The notes beneath the pieces are model-generated. The model had not been told where the DNA came from. It did not search any database and saw nothing but the letters and a program-made list of their open reading frames with translations. This document shows positions 21,349-33,183 of a DNA stretch of 64,000 nt, one piece after another; position 1 is the first letter of the stretch, and each line of letters starts with the position of its first letter. Both the position numbers and the translations under genes were made by a program. Where the stretch lies: contig NC_058522.1 of assembly GCF_904849725.1 (NCBI RefSeq), positions 455,578,844 to 455,642,843 of the forward strand, given 5' to 3'. The DNA comes from Hordeum vulgare subsp. vulgare (Eukaryota > Streptophyta > Magnoliopsida > Poales > Poaceae).

Positions 21349-24300
21349 TGTAGCGACCCGACTCAAAACGAGTCAATCCTCTGGTGTTTCCGTACCATCC
21401 CAAGATCATGCTGGTACACACTCAGTACATCAATGTATATATCAAGAGTTCAATCACACAGCTTTATTAATCGAAATCTCATATCGAGTACTTTATTACA
21501 ATAATGGCTTACAATAAAGTGGCTAAAGGCCATCTCATCAGATATCTAACGAAGACTAGCGAAAGCATCAGGTAGACGAGTCCATCCGACTCCAGGACAT
21601 GTTGTTGAGCGTAGATCGTAGCCTCACTCCTGGTCGGAAAAGTACTCTGCAACATGATACGCTGCAGCCATGTAGGTCAGCATATGGAATATGCCGGCAA
21701 GTCATCAAAGAGAGGGGTAAAAATAATAATCAACTATCTCTACATGCATATTTGGCAGGTGGGGCTATAAGTTTTGCATAAAGCCAATTTTCTCCTACAA
21801 CAAGAGGGGCTGGAAACAAAATATTACTACATTGTTTGTTGTTAACGAGATGGTTCTGCCAACCAATTCTCGTACCTGAGTTGTTGTTAACACCCACATC
21901 ATTATTAAGTTGTGTCGAGAGTTCAGCGGAATTTCAATGCCTTCGGCTCAAGTTGTCCATGACCGTGGACACAGCTAATCGATTTGGTTTGGGCACTCTG
22001 CAGAGTTTTGCACACGTTCCCCACAAGATTTGATCGCCTCCGAGTATGTCCTCCACTTCACGGTGTTTGAAGACCGGATGATCAAAACATGGTCTTTCAA
22101 CGGGTCCCTCTGAATCCATGTCGGTGCCCATCCATTCCTACCGTTCTTCTACATCTGCTAGCACCGCCTGTCCAGAGTCGCCGCGTTGTCCAACCAAGCC
22201 AGAGCCCATAATGACTTGTGGCTGTGCAGGTAAGCCTTGGGTCTTGAAGCCTCCGTCCATATCTTCGAGCCTGGGTGAAGCTTTCCGCAAGATGTCATGG
22301 CCGTCTCCAGCATCCCGGTTCATCCACTGGTTTCTCCAGGGAGCCGATCAACCGTCCTTCACCCAGAGTTGCATTGCATCATGAGGTCTTGAAAATATTG
22401 TCTTAACCAGTCTTGGTTATTTAATCAACCTCGCATCACTCGTGTTATGCACTCAACCAAAATCCCGTCTTCTCAAGCATAGCAATATGTAATTTGTCGT
22501 CCCGGGGCCAAGTATCGGGGTTGTTGTGTGCCTACCACATGATACTACAACCTATACTAAAATTTCCAAGTACCTAAGCAGCATGCAATTGGGCAAAGAA
22601 AGGTGAAACTACCATGCATCGAAAAACATAGTAGATAGTATGATCAAAATGACTTGCCTTGATGATAGTTGTCTTGATCGGGCGCTTCTAAGTAACAAGC
22701 TTCGCACTCCAGGTGATCTACCGATACAAACAAAATACACACCGTAAGCACTACAATCAATCAACAAGTAAAAATAACATCACAAGTAATAAGTAGCTAT
22801 GGCCTAAGTGAAAGAATTCACTACACGTCACTAAGGCAGAAAATTGTTTCTGTTAAAACCCCAACTAAAATATTTAAAAAACAATTTAAACTGATACCAC
22901 TGTAATATATAATCACTAGGAAGCATTAGAAAAAAGAATCAAATAAAAATAATTTTTTAAACTCCTGGAATAAGCAAAACAAGGTTTAAACTAAATCTGA
23001 TGTAATTCACATTTTAAAATTTCAAACATAGACAAATTATATGTTTTTAAAAACTACAGAAAAATTGTGATCTACTGGAAAAAGAATCAACCTCATTGGA
23101 TATCTAGATCAAAAGTTATAGGGGAAACAAGATTACAACTTTCTCTGTTTTTGAATTAAACAGAAAAATAGAAGATTTGCTACTAATCGGACAGGGGTAC
23201 ATGTGGCAGTCTCTGATTGGCTGCGGGGTGTTTGCTGCGAGGGAAAACTAACACACGGCCGCAATCTAATGAAAACTACTGGGCTCAGTTTAAGTGACAG
23301 AAAAAACCGGTCCGGTTTTTTTGTAAGACCCGAAGGGGTATGCACATCTAATCCTATGCGTCTGTTTTAATCCAACGGTCAAAAAAGGGGGGTGGATACT
23401 TACAGAGAGTTGGCCGGCTAGGGGCTACTCCGGCGAGGTCCGAGGCGGCGCTAGCGAGGGGAGGAGCTCCGGTGGTCTCCGGCGTGGTCTGAGGAGTCGA
23501 GGAGATGGTGGCGGTCCTCCTCGGGCGATTGGTGGCGGTGGGGAGGCAGCTCGGGGCGGGGAGAGAGCAGCAGGGCGCCATGGGCGAGGCTCGGCGGGGC
23601 TTGGGCAGGGGGCGGCGGCTAGGGGAACGGGGTGAGGTGGCCGTGGGGGTATTTATAGGGGGGGCTAGGGGGCTCGGGCGGGGCAGGAACAGCAGGTCGG
23701 GGCAATCCCGGTGAGCTCGGCTCGGCCGGCCATGGAAGGAAAGTTACGGGAGAAAGAAAGAAGGAAGGAAGAAGAAGAGGGAAGGAAAAAAAGAAAAGGA
23801 AAAAAAGAAAAGGGGAGAAGGGGGGGTGGCGCTGCGGGGGGTAGGGCACTGCGGGTGGGGTTGGCGCGGGGCGGGGCCCAGGGGCAGCGGGTGGGGTAGA
23901 GGGGCGCTGGGTGCAGTTGGGCGGCGGAGGAATTTTGGCCAGCGGGATTTGGTGGGCCGGCTAAGATGCGCTCGGGTGGGTATTCCCGTTTTAGATTTTT
24001 TTTTTCAAAAACAGAAACTTAAAAGGGAATAAAAGGAAACAAATGAAATAATCAATATAGGGTATTATATACCAAAATGATCAGAAAAATGTCCTCTACT
24101 CGATTAACATTTTTCCAAGGCAAAAATAAAAACTTTAAAAAAATGTTTTTTCAGAAAAAATCCCTTATGCTATATTTTCTTTTTGCAATTATTTTCACAA
24201 TAAAACTTTGGCTTTCTTGGCTCAAAATATTACAGAAATGCCTCACATTTTGAGGGTCATTTTCCTCCTGCTCTCTCTTGCGTGCAAGAGATTATTTCCC

Positions 24301-24441
24301 GGCATTTCTCATGTGAAGAAAAAAATAGAAATGCAAAAGCAAAAGTCGAAAGAATTTAAATGAAACTTTATTTCAATCACTATGCATAGATGCTTAGCTA
24401 CAATGTAAAACATTCCAAATTAGGAAATTTGGGATGTTACA
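21349..24441 (-). repeat. Tekay 5' LTR (3093 bp)
   Basis: Termini on the minus strand are TGTAACATCCC (24441) and GGGTCGCTACA (21349). It contains the empty site of the solo Angela insertion (near 24300) and a TATA box at 23650-23657. A short duplication, CAATAATGGCTTA near 21500, and small indels distinguish it from the left LTR. Confidence 0.94.
23650..23657 (-). promoter_or_regulatory. TATA box of right Tekay LTR
   Basis: CTATAAATA on the minus strand in a C-rich context, matching 13221-13228. This LTR would drive the extra ORF and gag-pol. Confidence 0.78.
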
Positions 24442-25343
24442 TAAGGTCTCCTTTTAATAGAGAACCGGAACAAAGCATTAGCACATAGTGAATACATGAA
24501 GTCCTCATACTATGGTCATCTCCGGGAGTGGTACCGGCTATTGTCACTCCGGGGTTGCCGGGTCATAACACATAGTAGGTGACTACAACTTGCAAGATAG
24601 GATCAAGAACACACATATATTGATGAAAACATAATAGGTTCAGATCTGAAATCATGGCACTCGGGCCCTAGTGACAAGCATTAAGCATAGCAAATTAGTA
24701 GCAACATCAATCTTAGAACATAGTGGATACTAGGGATCAAACCCCATCAAAACTAACTCGATTACATGATAGATCTCATCCAACCCATCACTGTCCAGCA
24801 AGCCTATGATGAGATCACACACGAACGGTGAAGAGCATCATGGAATTGGCGATGAAGGATGGTTGGTTATGACGACGACGACGATTTCCCCTCTCCGGAG
24901 CCCAGAACGGACTCCAGATCTGCCCTCCAGAGGAAGAACAGGTGGTGGCGGCAGCTCCGTATCGTAAAACGCGATGAACTCTTCTCTCTTAATTTTTTCC
25001 GGGCGAGAGAGAATATATAGAGCTAGAGTTGGAGCCTGCAGAGCCAAGAGGGCCTCACAAGCCTGCCAGGCGCGGCCAGGGGGGCCCGCACCTCCTGGGC
25101 TTGTGGGCTCCTGGCTTCGTCCCTCCAAGTAATTCTTGCGCCAGTATTTTTTATATATTCCACAAAAAATCCTCGTAAATTTCCAGGTCATTCCGAGAAC
25201 TTTTATTTCTACGCAAAAACAACACCATGGCAATTCTGCTGAAAACGGCGTCAGTCCGGGTTAGTTCCATTCAAATCATGCAAATTAGAGTCCAAAACAA
25301 GGGAAAAAGAGTTTGGAAAAGTAGATACGATGGGGACGTATCA
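24442..25343 (-). repeat. Family W 3' LTR, truncated
   Basis: On the minus strand it starts TGATACGTCCCCATCGTATC at 25343. It aligns with 58286-59193 and is cut at 24442 by the Tekay LTR. It carries a GC-rich inverted repeat (25056-25107) followed by a TATA box (25013-25020). Confidence 0.88.
25013..25020 (-). promoter_or_regulatory. TATA box of truncated W LTR
   Basis: CTATATAT on the minus strand, 36 bp downstream of the inverted repeat at 25056-25107. Confidence 0.6.
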
Positions 25344-25357
25344 ACTCCCCCAAGCTT
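25344..25357 (-). other. Polypurine tract of W copy A
   Basis: The minus strand reads AAGCTTGGGGGAGT immediately before the LTR. The same 14 bases abut the LTRs at 30951, 47354 and 59194. Confidence 0.88.
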
Positions 25358-27296
25358 AAAGCCTTGCTTGTCCTCAAGCAATTCAGTTGACAAACTGAAA
25401 GAGACAAAAGAAAAACTTTTATGAACTCTGTTTGATCTTGTTGTTGTAATTGTGTCTAACTCATATTCAGATTTTCAGCAACATCATAAGCTAACCACAA
25501 AAGCAATGACATTTAGGTCTCATGATGTACTCATATCAATGGCATAATCAACTAGCGAGCAAATAATAATAAGTTTCAAACGTCAACACTTCAATCGAAA
25601 CAATCATGAAGCAGTACGAACATATGGTATCTCGCTAGCTCTTTCTGAGACCGCAAAACATAAATGCAGAGCACCTTTAAAGACTAAGGACTGACTAAAC
25701 ATGTAATTCATGGCAAAGAAGATCCAGTCATAGTCATACTCAATCACAGTTAAAAGCAAAGCATAAAAATGACAGAGGTGCTCTCTAATTGGTGCTTTTA
25801 TAAGAAGAGGATGACTCAACAGGAACGTAAATAGACAGGCCCTTTGCAGAGGGAAGCATTGATTTGCAGAGGTGCCAGAGCTCAACCTTTAAAAACAGAG
25901 ATAAATAATTTTGGGTGGCATGCTTTCAATGTCAACGCGATGACCAAGAGTTTTCACCATCTTCCATGCTACACATATTATAACCGGTTCCCAAACAGAA
26001 AAGTAAAGTTTTGACTCCCCCACCACCGATCAATCACACTCCACGACTAGACGAATCCTCGGGTGCCGTCCATACTAACAACAATACAGGGGGAGTTTTG
26101 TTTGCAATTATTTTTTCGATTTGAGCATGGAACTGGGCATTCCAATTACCGGCCCCTTTCTCGTGAGTGATAGTGAATAAACACGTATCGATGATAACAC
26201 GCCTAGCATGGAAGATACCGACCGCCCCTTGTCACCACATGAGCGGTTAGAGCATACAAAACAGACTATTACTTGAAGGTTTAGAGGGTGGCACATGCGA
26301 ATTTACTTGGAACGGCAGGTAGATACCGCATATAGGTAGGTATGGTGGACTCATATGGAACAACTTTGGGTTTATGGAAGTGGATGCACAAGCAGTATTC
26401 TCGCTTAGTACAAGTGAAGGCTAGCAAAAGACTGGGAAGCGACCAACTAGAGAGTGACAACAGTCATCAATATGCATTGAAATTAACCAACATTGAGTGC
26501 AAGCATGAGTACGATATAAATCACCATAAACATGAATATCATAGAGGCTATGTTGATTTTTTTTCAACTACATGCGTGAACATGTGCCAAGTCAAGCCAC
26601 TTGAATCATTCAAAGGAGGATACCATCCTATCATACTACATCATAATCATCTTGAAATTCATGTTAGCATCCAAGACAGACCATTATAAGCTCCTAGCTA
26701 ATTAAGCATGGCATCAGAAACTATGATCTCTAAGTTGTCATTGCAAACATGTTTCTCTCATAACAATGCTGAATTAGGAACGAAGAGCTAGTCATATTTA
26801 CAAAAACAAAATAGGTCAAGTTCATACCAGCTTTTCCAGGCTCAGTCACTTCATCATATATCGTCATTATTGCCTTTCACTTGCACGACCAAATAATGTG
26901 AATAATAATGAGAGTGTTCGTGCATTGGACTAAGCTGGAATCTGCAAGCAAACTCAAAGGAGAATACAAAGTAATATGGCTCTTGGGCGGATAAACAAAT
27001 ATGCATGTGAGAGCCACTAAACATTTTAACCATGCTCTTTTGCCTTGACCCAAAGAAAAAGAAAATTATTTACACGGGAAAGCTCCGAACAAGCAAAAGA
27101 ATAACGAGAAAAAGCAGAAAACAGGAAAAATAAAGCTATATTTATCATTTTTCTTCTAACAAAGAGAAAGTAAAAATTGGGGACAGAAAGAAATCCATCT
27201 CATGGTCATCAAAAGAAATCCGTCAATGAGGTTGATCAAGTCTCCTTGACAAACTTTTTCCGAATCACATAAAACCGGAGAATTTTTGAATAATCA
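25358..27296 (-). other. Non-coding 3' region of W copy A
   Basis: There are 1.9 kb with no sense-strand ORF. It includes the conserved blocks GGCCC-TTGCAGAGGGAAGC (about 25838-25858) and GGTAGGTATGGTGGACTC (26335-26352), and an antisense frame at 26342-26689. Relative to copy B it lacks a 1757 bp segment with an ATHILA-ORF1-like gene; the deletion point is the 13-mer at 27116-27128. Confidence 0.75.
26342..26689 (+). CDS. Conserved antisense ORF in W copy A (hypothetical)
   Basis: A 115-codon frame on the plus strand, opposite to the element's transcription. From WMHKQYSRL to the stop, the same reading frame is open in copy B (60240-60540) with about 20 residue differences, no indel and the same stop. 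The sequence is His-rich in the middle (HHKHEYHRGY). Tat/Grande-type elements in plants are known to carry antisense ORFs, which makes this worth recording. Silent and replacement changes are not clearly skewed, so conservation may be chance. No recognised domain. Confidence 0.3.
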   Translation: MVDSYGTTLGLWKWMHKQYSRLVQVKASKRLGSDQLESDNSHQYALKLTNIECKHEYDINHHKHEYHRGYVDFFSTTCVNMCQVKPLESFKGGYHPIILHHNHLEIHVSIQDRPL

Positions 27297-29426
27297 CTAG
27301 GTTACCTCAACGGGGATGTGCTTATCCCCAACAAGTAAATCATACTTCATCTTGACAGTAGGTATAGGGAATTCAAAGCTTCCAATAAGAATTGATGAAG
27401 ATTTTTCAATAGCATTGATGCAATGTACTCGATATTGTTTCTTCAGAAAGTGCACCGTGTGCTCATTACCATTAACATGGAAAGTGACATTGCCTTTGTT
27501 GCAATCAATAACAGCCCCTGTAGTGTTTAAAAAGGGTCTTCCAAGGATGACAATCATGGCATCATCCTCGGGAATATCCAAAATAACAAAGTTCGTTAAG
27601 ATAGTAACGTTCGCAACCACAACACGCACATCCTCGCAAATGCCGATAGGAAAAGCAGATGATTTATCGGCCATTTGCAAAGACATTTCAGTGGGTGTCA
27701 ACTTATCCAATTCAAGTCTACGATAAAGAGAGAGAGGCATAACACTAACACCAGCTCCAAGATCGCATAAAGCAGTTCTAACATAATTTCCTTTAATGGA
27801 GCAAGGTATAGTGGGCACTCCGGGATCACCTAGTTTCTTAGGAGTTCCACCCTTGAAGGTGTAATTAGCAAGCATGGTGGAAATCTCAACCTCATGTATC
27901 TTCCTATTATTAGTAACAATATCTTTCATGTACTTAGAATAAGGAGACATTTTGAGCATATCTGTCAAACACATTTGCAGAAAGACAGGTCTAATCATTT
28001 CAACAAAGCGCTCAAAATCTTCATCATCCTTTTTCTTAGATGGTTTGGGAGGAAAGGGCATGGGTTTCTGAATCCATGGTTCTCTTTCTTTACCATGCTT
28101 CCTAGCAATAAAGTTGTTCTTATCATATCTCCTGTTCTTAGGTTGTGGGTTATCAAGATCAACACTAGGTTCAATCTCCACATCCTTATCATTACTAGGT
28201 TGAGCATCAACATGAACACCACTATCAATATTATCACTAGGCTCATGTTCATCACCATATTGTGTTTCGGCATCAGAAACAGAGACATCATTTGGATTCT
28301 CAGGTGTAACAGCAACAGGTTTGCGAGCATACAAGTTCCTATCATCTTTCTTTTTCTTCCTATTACCAGGATGACTAGGTGCCTCAGTGTTCACTCCTTG
28401 AGAATCTTGTTCAATTCTCTTAGGATGGCCTTCAAGATACAAAGGTTCCTGAGTCATTCTACCACCTGTAGTGATGACTCTAACATAATTGTCATTCAAC
28501 TCATTGAGCAAGTCATTTTGAGCCTTAAGTACTTGTTCTACTTGAGTAGTGACCATACAGGCATGTTTACTCAAAAGCTTAAGATCATTGACATTTCTAT
28601 CCACACAAACACTTATATGATTAATCATGCGAGCATTTTGTTCCAATTGTCTGCTAACATAATCATTGAAACTTTGTTGTTTGGCAACGAAGTTATCAAA
28701 TTCATCTAAGCATAAGCTAGCAGGTTTATCATAGGGTATATCACTCTCATTGAATCTACGAAGAGAATTTACCTCTACTACCTCTGTAGGGTTATCAAGA
28801 CCATGTATTTCTTCGATAGGTGGTAGATTCTTAACATCTTCAGATTTAATACCTTTCTCTAACATAGATTTCTTGGCTTCTTGCATATCTTTAGGACTGA
28901 GGAATAGAATACCTCTTTTCTTCGGAGTTGGCTTCGGAGGTGGTTCGGGAATAGTCCAAGCATTATCATTGCTCAAGATATTATTCAATAGAATTTCATC
29001 TTGTTCCACAGTTCGTTCCCCGAAAACACAACTAGCACAACTATCTAGGTGGTCCCTAGAAGCATCGGTTAGTCCATTATAAAAGATATCAAGTATTTCA
29101 TTCTTCTCAAGAGGGTGATCGGGAAAAGCATTCAATAATTGGACAAGCCTCCCCCAAGCTTGTGGGAGACTCTCTTCTTCAACTTGCACAAAGTTATATA
29201 TATATATCCTGCAAGGCAGCTTGTTTCTTATGGGCAGGAAAATATTTCTCAAAGAAGTAGTATATCATATCCTGGGGACTACGCACACAACCAGGAGCAA
29301 GAGAAGTAAACCAAGTCTTAGCATCACCCTTTAGTGAGAAAGGAAACAACTTAAGGATATAGTAATGGCGAATTTTTTCCTCACTCGTGAATAGGGTGGC
29401 TATATCATTCAGCTTAGTAAGATGTG
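27297..29426 (-). pseudogene. gag: Family W gag-protease, main part (copy A)
   Basis: This is the 3' four-fifths of a gag-protease frame. The gag core is visible at 29426-29200 (KLNDIATLF, LKGDAKTWF, FFEKYFPAHKK). An expanded TA run at 29195-29207 shifts the frame; the rest (about 650 codons) is open to the TAG at 27297. It has VEEESLPQAWGRLVQLLNAFPDH and a Pro/Lys-rich linker, then a retropepsin-like domain with an intact active-site loop CDLGAGVSVMP (about 27760) and ILGRPFLNT. After it comes a stop and no RT. The frame continues upstream on the other side of the nested elements (49779-50138 and 57244-57334). Confidence 0.85.
29422..29426. repeat. TSD of minus Athila-like element, left (ATGTG)
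   Basis: ATGTG flanks the element here and at 49774-49778. Joining the flanks restores the gag reading AHLTKLND of family W. Confidence 0.95.
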
Positions 29427-30950
29427 TGATGAACCACAAGTATAGGGGATCAATTGTAGTCCTTTCGATAAGTAAGAGTGTCGAACCCAACGAGGAGCGG
29501 AAGGATCTGACAAGTGGTTTTCAGCAAGGTAAAATCTGCAAGCACTGAAATTGTCGGTAACAAGTGATTGTGTGGTGAGATGATTCGTAGCAAGCAACAA
29601 GTAACAAAAGTAGAAACGGTGCAGTAAAGTGGCCCAATCCCTTTTGTAGCAAGGGACAAGCCTGGACAAAGTCTTATAGGAGGAAAAACGCTCCCGAGGA
29701 CACACGGGAATTTCTGTCATGCTAGTTTTCATCATGTTCATATGATTCGCGTTCGTTACTTTGATAGTTTGATATGTGGGTGGACCGGCGCTTGGGTACT
29801 GCCCTTACTTGGAAAAGCATCCCACTTATGATTAACCCCTCTCGCAAGCATCCGCAACTACGAAAGAAGAATTAAGACAAAGTCTAACCATATCATTAAA
29901 CTAGTGGATCCAAATCAGCCCCTTACGAAGCAACGCATAAACTAGGGTTTAAGCTTCTGTCACTCTAGCAACCCATCATCTACTTACTACTTCCCAATGC
30001 CTTCCTCTAGGCCCAAATAATGGTGAAGTGTTATGTAGTCGACGTTCACATAACACCACTAGAGGAAAAACAACATACAACACATCAAATTACCGAACGA
30101 ATACCAAATTCACATGACTACTATTAGCATGACTTATCCCTTGTCCTTAGGAACAAAAGTAACTACTCAGAAAGAATAATCATATTCATGACCAGAGAGG
30201 TAATGAGTAGCATCAAGGATCTGAACATCAACTCTTCCACCAAGTAATCCAAGTAGCATCAACTACAAGGAGTAATTAACACTACTAGCAACCTTACAAG
30301 TACCAATCGGAGTCGCGAGACGGATATTGGTTACAAGTGATGAACGAGGGTTTGTAGATGAGATGGTGCTGATGAAGATGTTGATGGTGACAAGTCTTGT
30401 GCGATGAGAGGAGTGTTGGTGATGACGATGGCGACGATTTCCCCCTCCGAGAGGGAAGTTTCCCCGGCGGGATCGTCCTGCCAGAGCTCTAGATTGGTTC
30501 TGCTCAAGTTCCGCCTCGTGGCGGTGGCGAATCCACGAAAAAGCTCCTCCCTAATTTTTTCCGGGATGAAACCCTTCATATAGCAAAAGAGGGGGCCAGT
30601 GGTCCAGCAGGCTGCCCACAAGCCCTCATGGCGCAGCCTGGGGGGTGGCCGCGCCGTGCAGGCTTGTGGCCACCCGCACGCGCCCCTCTGGCGCTTCTTT
30701 GGCCCAGTATTTTTTATAAATAAGGAAAAAAAATCCTCGTTGATTTTTACGGCGTTTGGAGTTGCGCATAATAGGTATCTCAACTTTGCTCCACTTTCAG
30801 GCCAGAATTCCAGCTGCCGGCATTCTCCCTCTTCATGTAAACCTTGCAAAATAAGAGAGAAAAGGCATAAGAATTGTACCGTGAAGTGAAATAACAGCCC
30901 AAGAAGCGCTAAATAACAACATGAAAACATGATGCAAAATGGACGTATCA
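29427..30950 (-). repeat. 3' LTR of minus Athila-like element (1524 bp)
   Basis: Minus-strand termini are TGATACGTCCATTTTG (30950) and the end at TGATGAACC (29427, plus-strand reading). It includes an inverted repeat at 30616-30669 followed by a weak TATA-like CTATATGAA near 30578. Confidence 0.93.
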
Positions 30951-30964
30951 ACTCCCCCAAGCTT
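30951..30964 (-). other. Polypurine tract of minus Athila-like element
   Basis: AAGCTTGGGGGAGT on the minus strand next to the LTR; the same motif recurs internally at 32439-32452. Confidence 0.88.
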
Positions 30965-32484
30965 AGACCTTGCTTGTCCTCAAGCGAAAGCCTAGCTCAA
31001 TAAATATGTCCACATGTTTAGGGAGAGAGGTGTAGACAAAACAAGATACGAACATGCATGCATCATGATCATGATCAGAACAGCAACACCAACATATAAT
31101 CCTCATGCTAAAGTGATAATTCCTTCACAAAGTAAAGCACGGATCAAGAACCGTACCGAAAAGTAACAACCGATAGCCTTTAGTCATTGAAGCAATTGCA
31201 ATTTATCACAACATCAGAAAGAGTCAAATAAGAGTTTGTAAAGAAAATCCACATACTCAATCATTCTTTCGTTCTCTACAATTTCTACAACTCACGTGGT
31301 ACTCATGAGATCAAAGTTTCAGCTGGACACAGAGAAAGATAGGGACTTATAGTTTTGCCACCCAACTGCTTACCTCAAGGGTAATGTCAACAATAATAAT
31401 TCATGAATACTTACTTCCAAGTTGACATATGAATAGAGATCTTTCCCAAGCATATGACGTTAGCCAAGATAAAGGCGAAATAAGGAATTGGTGAAGATCG
31501 CCATGACTCTTTCAAGGGCAAAAAGTAAAGGTACAAGATAGGCCCTTCGCAGAGGGAAGCAGTGGTTGTCATGTGCTTTTGAGGTTTGGATGCGTGTCCT
31601 CTTACTGCGGAGGAACGTCACTTTATATTGCCCCCTGTGATAAAGAACTTTATTATGTAGTCTGTCGCTTTTATGTCTTCCTCATCACAGGTTCATACAA
31701 AGCTTATTTTCCACACACTAATAGATCATACATATTAGAGAGCAATTTTTATTGCTTACACCGATGACAACTTACTTGAGGGATCTTATTCAATCCATAG
31801 GTAGGTATGGTGGACTCACATGGAAAAACTGGGTTGATGGTTTATGGATGCACAAGTAGTATCTCTACTTAGTGCGGGAGGTTTGGCCAATGGTGAGGTG
31901 GAAGCAATCGTCACATGCTAAGGGATCTCTAATCATATAACATTGGTCGGAACCAAGCAAACACAATTCATTATGTTGTCTTCCTTGTCCAACATCTACT
32001 TCTAGGCATGCAATAGTTTAGTGAGTGTTCACAATCATAGATGGTGTCAGAGATGATATATTTATATGTGAACCTCTCCTTCTTTGTCACTTCCTATTAA
32101 TTGCAACCATGACCAAGGTCTACGTTTTCCTACCCTCAACAAGTTTCAATCCTCATTCTTTTTATATGTGAAGCCATCACTTCCCATAAGATCATTACAT
32201 GATCTTTCATGCGTTTGTTCTTTTCTCACTCTTTTGATCATGGCAAGAGGCAAAGCCCTTCAACTAAGACACCCTTTATTATATGGCTCACGAGCTCGAA
32301 TACATCGGGGGTGACACAAAGCAAAATTCAAGACTAAAACACTAAGACTTTTAATCTACTAGAGAAAGAGAAAACTGAAAAGGAAAACTAAAACAAAGGT
32401 AAAGGCAAAAGATGTGATGGTGATACGATATCGGGGCAACTCCCCCAAGCTTGGCACAAGCCAAGGGGATTCCCATGCCCATGC
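30965..32484 (-). other. Non-coding 3' region of minus Athila-like element
   Basis: About 1.5 kb without a sense ORF. It contains the conserved blocks GGCCCTTCGCAGAGGGAAGC (near 31541-31560) and GGTAGGTATGGTGGACTC (31800-31817), and a second polypurine-like motif at 32439-32452. Confidence 0.7.
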
Positions 32485-32898
32485 TCAGTTTTCTTCCTTT
32501 GGTGGTGGTGGAGGAGTTGTTGCAAAGGTCTTGAGCTTGTTTAATTTCCACTTGAGCATACAATTCTGCTCTCTCAGATCATCACTTTCCTCTTCAAGCT
32601 TCAACACCCTTTGGCATAATTCCTGCTTACTCTCCTGCAAGAAACGAGAAGGGATAAAAAAATTCTTAGGCTTCTTCCTTGAGTCAAGGAGGCTCGACTT
32701 CTTGAACTCCACATGCGTGTGTCCAGGTTGAGGTAGAGGAGCCTCCTCTTCATCGGAACTTGTTTGTTACTTCCCCTTCGGATCATAATCTTCTTCCTCA
32801 TCAGTGGTCCAGCCATAAGGATACAAGTCCCCATAGACCATGGGATTAGCAAGGTAATCTGCCACAAAGCTCTCCCCCTCTGAATCTTGAGAAGACAT
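32485..32898 (-). pseudogene. 3' accessory ORF, acidic and coiled-coil, one stop (minus copy)
   Basis: A 137-codon frame from the ATG at 32898 (MSSQDSEGE) to 32485 with one in-frame TAA at 32767-32769. The first half is acidic (DEEEDYDP, SSDEEE). The second half is charged and heptad-like (QRVLKLEEESDDLREQNCMLKWKLNKLK), ending in a Pro-rich tail (PPPPPKEEN). It takes the place of the env-like or ATHILA ORF after pol. The plus-strand sister copy (45419-45831) shares the first nine residues and the tail but has a different middle. It follows a hairpin plus TATA module (33057-33110, 32984-32991). Function unknown. Confidence 0.6.
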
Positions 32899-32983
32899 CT
32901 TGCCCTAAATCTGCGGCAGAAAACAGACTCGAAACGAAAAACAGAGGAAATCTGAGTGATGGAGGGGTCAGACCAAACAGGAA

Positions 32984-32991
32984 TATATATA
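32984..32991 (-). promoter_or_regulatory. Internal TATA box upstream of 3' accessory ORF
   Basis: TATATATA on the minus strand lies 86 bp before the ATG at 32898 and just downstream of the inverted repeat at 33057-33110. The plus copy has the same arrangement (45205-45259, 45326-45333, ATG 45419). Confidence 0.55.
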
Positions 32992-33056
32992 ATGATTTTT
33001 CCAGACCAGGAGGAGTACCCTGCACGCAAACAGAGTCTGGGAGGCGCACGAGGTGG

Positions 33057-33110
33057 CCACAAGCCCTCACGGCGCGGCCAAGGGGTGGGCCCGTGCCGTG
33101 CAGGCTTGTC
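33057..33110 (-). promoter_or_regulatory. GC-rich inverted repeat, internal copy (minus element)
   Basis: Arms CCACAAGCCCTCACGGCGCGG and a partner ending GGCTTGT can pair across an A/G-rich loop. The same module lies upstream of the TATA box in the element's own LTRs (30616-30669, 49439-49492). Confidence 0.6.
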
Positions 33111-33183
33111 GCCTCCTTGCGCACTTTCCGGACTACTTCCAACTTTTTTATTTTTTCACACATTCCAAAACGGAGAAAATTTC

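Larger units (their letters stand above)
10438..24441 (-). mobile_element. Tekay-clade chromovirus, tandem LTR arrangement
   Basis: From right to left: 5' LTR (21349-24441), tRNA-iMet primer site, an extra ORF, gag-pol with a C-terminal chromodomain, polypurine tract, LTR (10906-15846, carrying a nested Angela solo LTR), then another primer site and the first 468 bp of a second internal region that stops at 10438. The left LTR therefore serves as 3' LTR of the full copy and 5' LTR of a partial copy. The long LTRs (about 3.1 kb) and the chromodomain place it in the Tekay/Del clade. The Triticeae family name is not assigned. The element lies in a family W LTR at 24442; TAAGG there is the expected TSD half, with its partner deleted. 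Confidence 0.88.

Noticed and set aside
27894..28709. 271-codon plus frame opposite W gag
   Set aside because: Antisense shadow of a long open gag frame, rich in Ile/Leu/Thr; no independent support.
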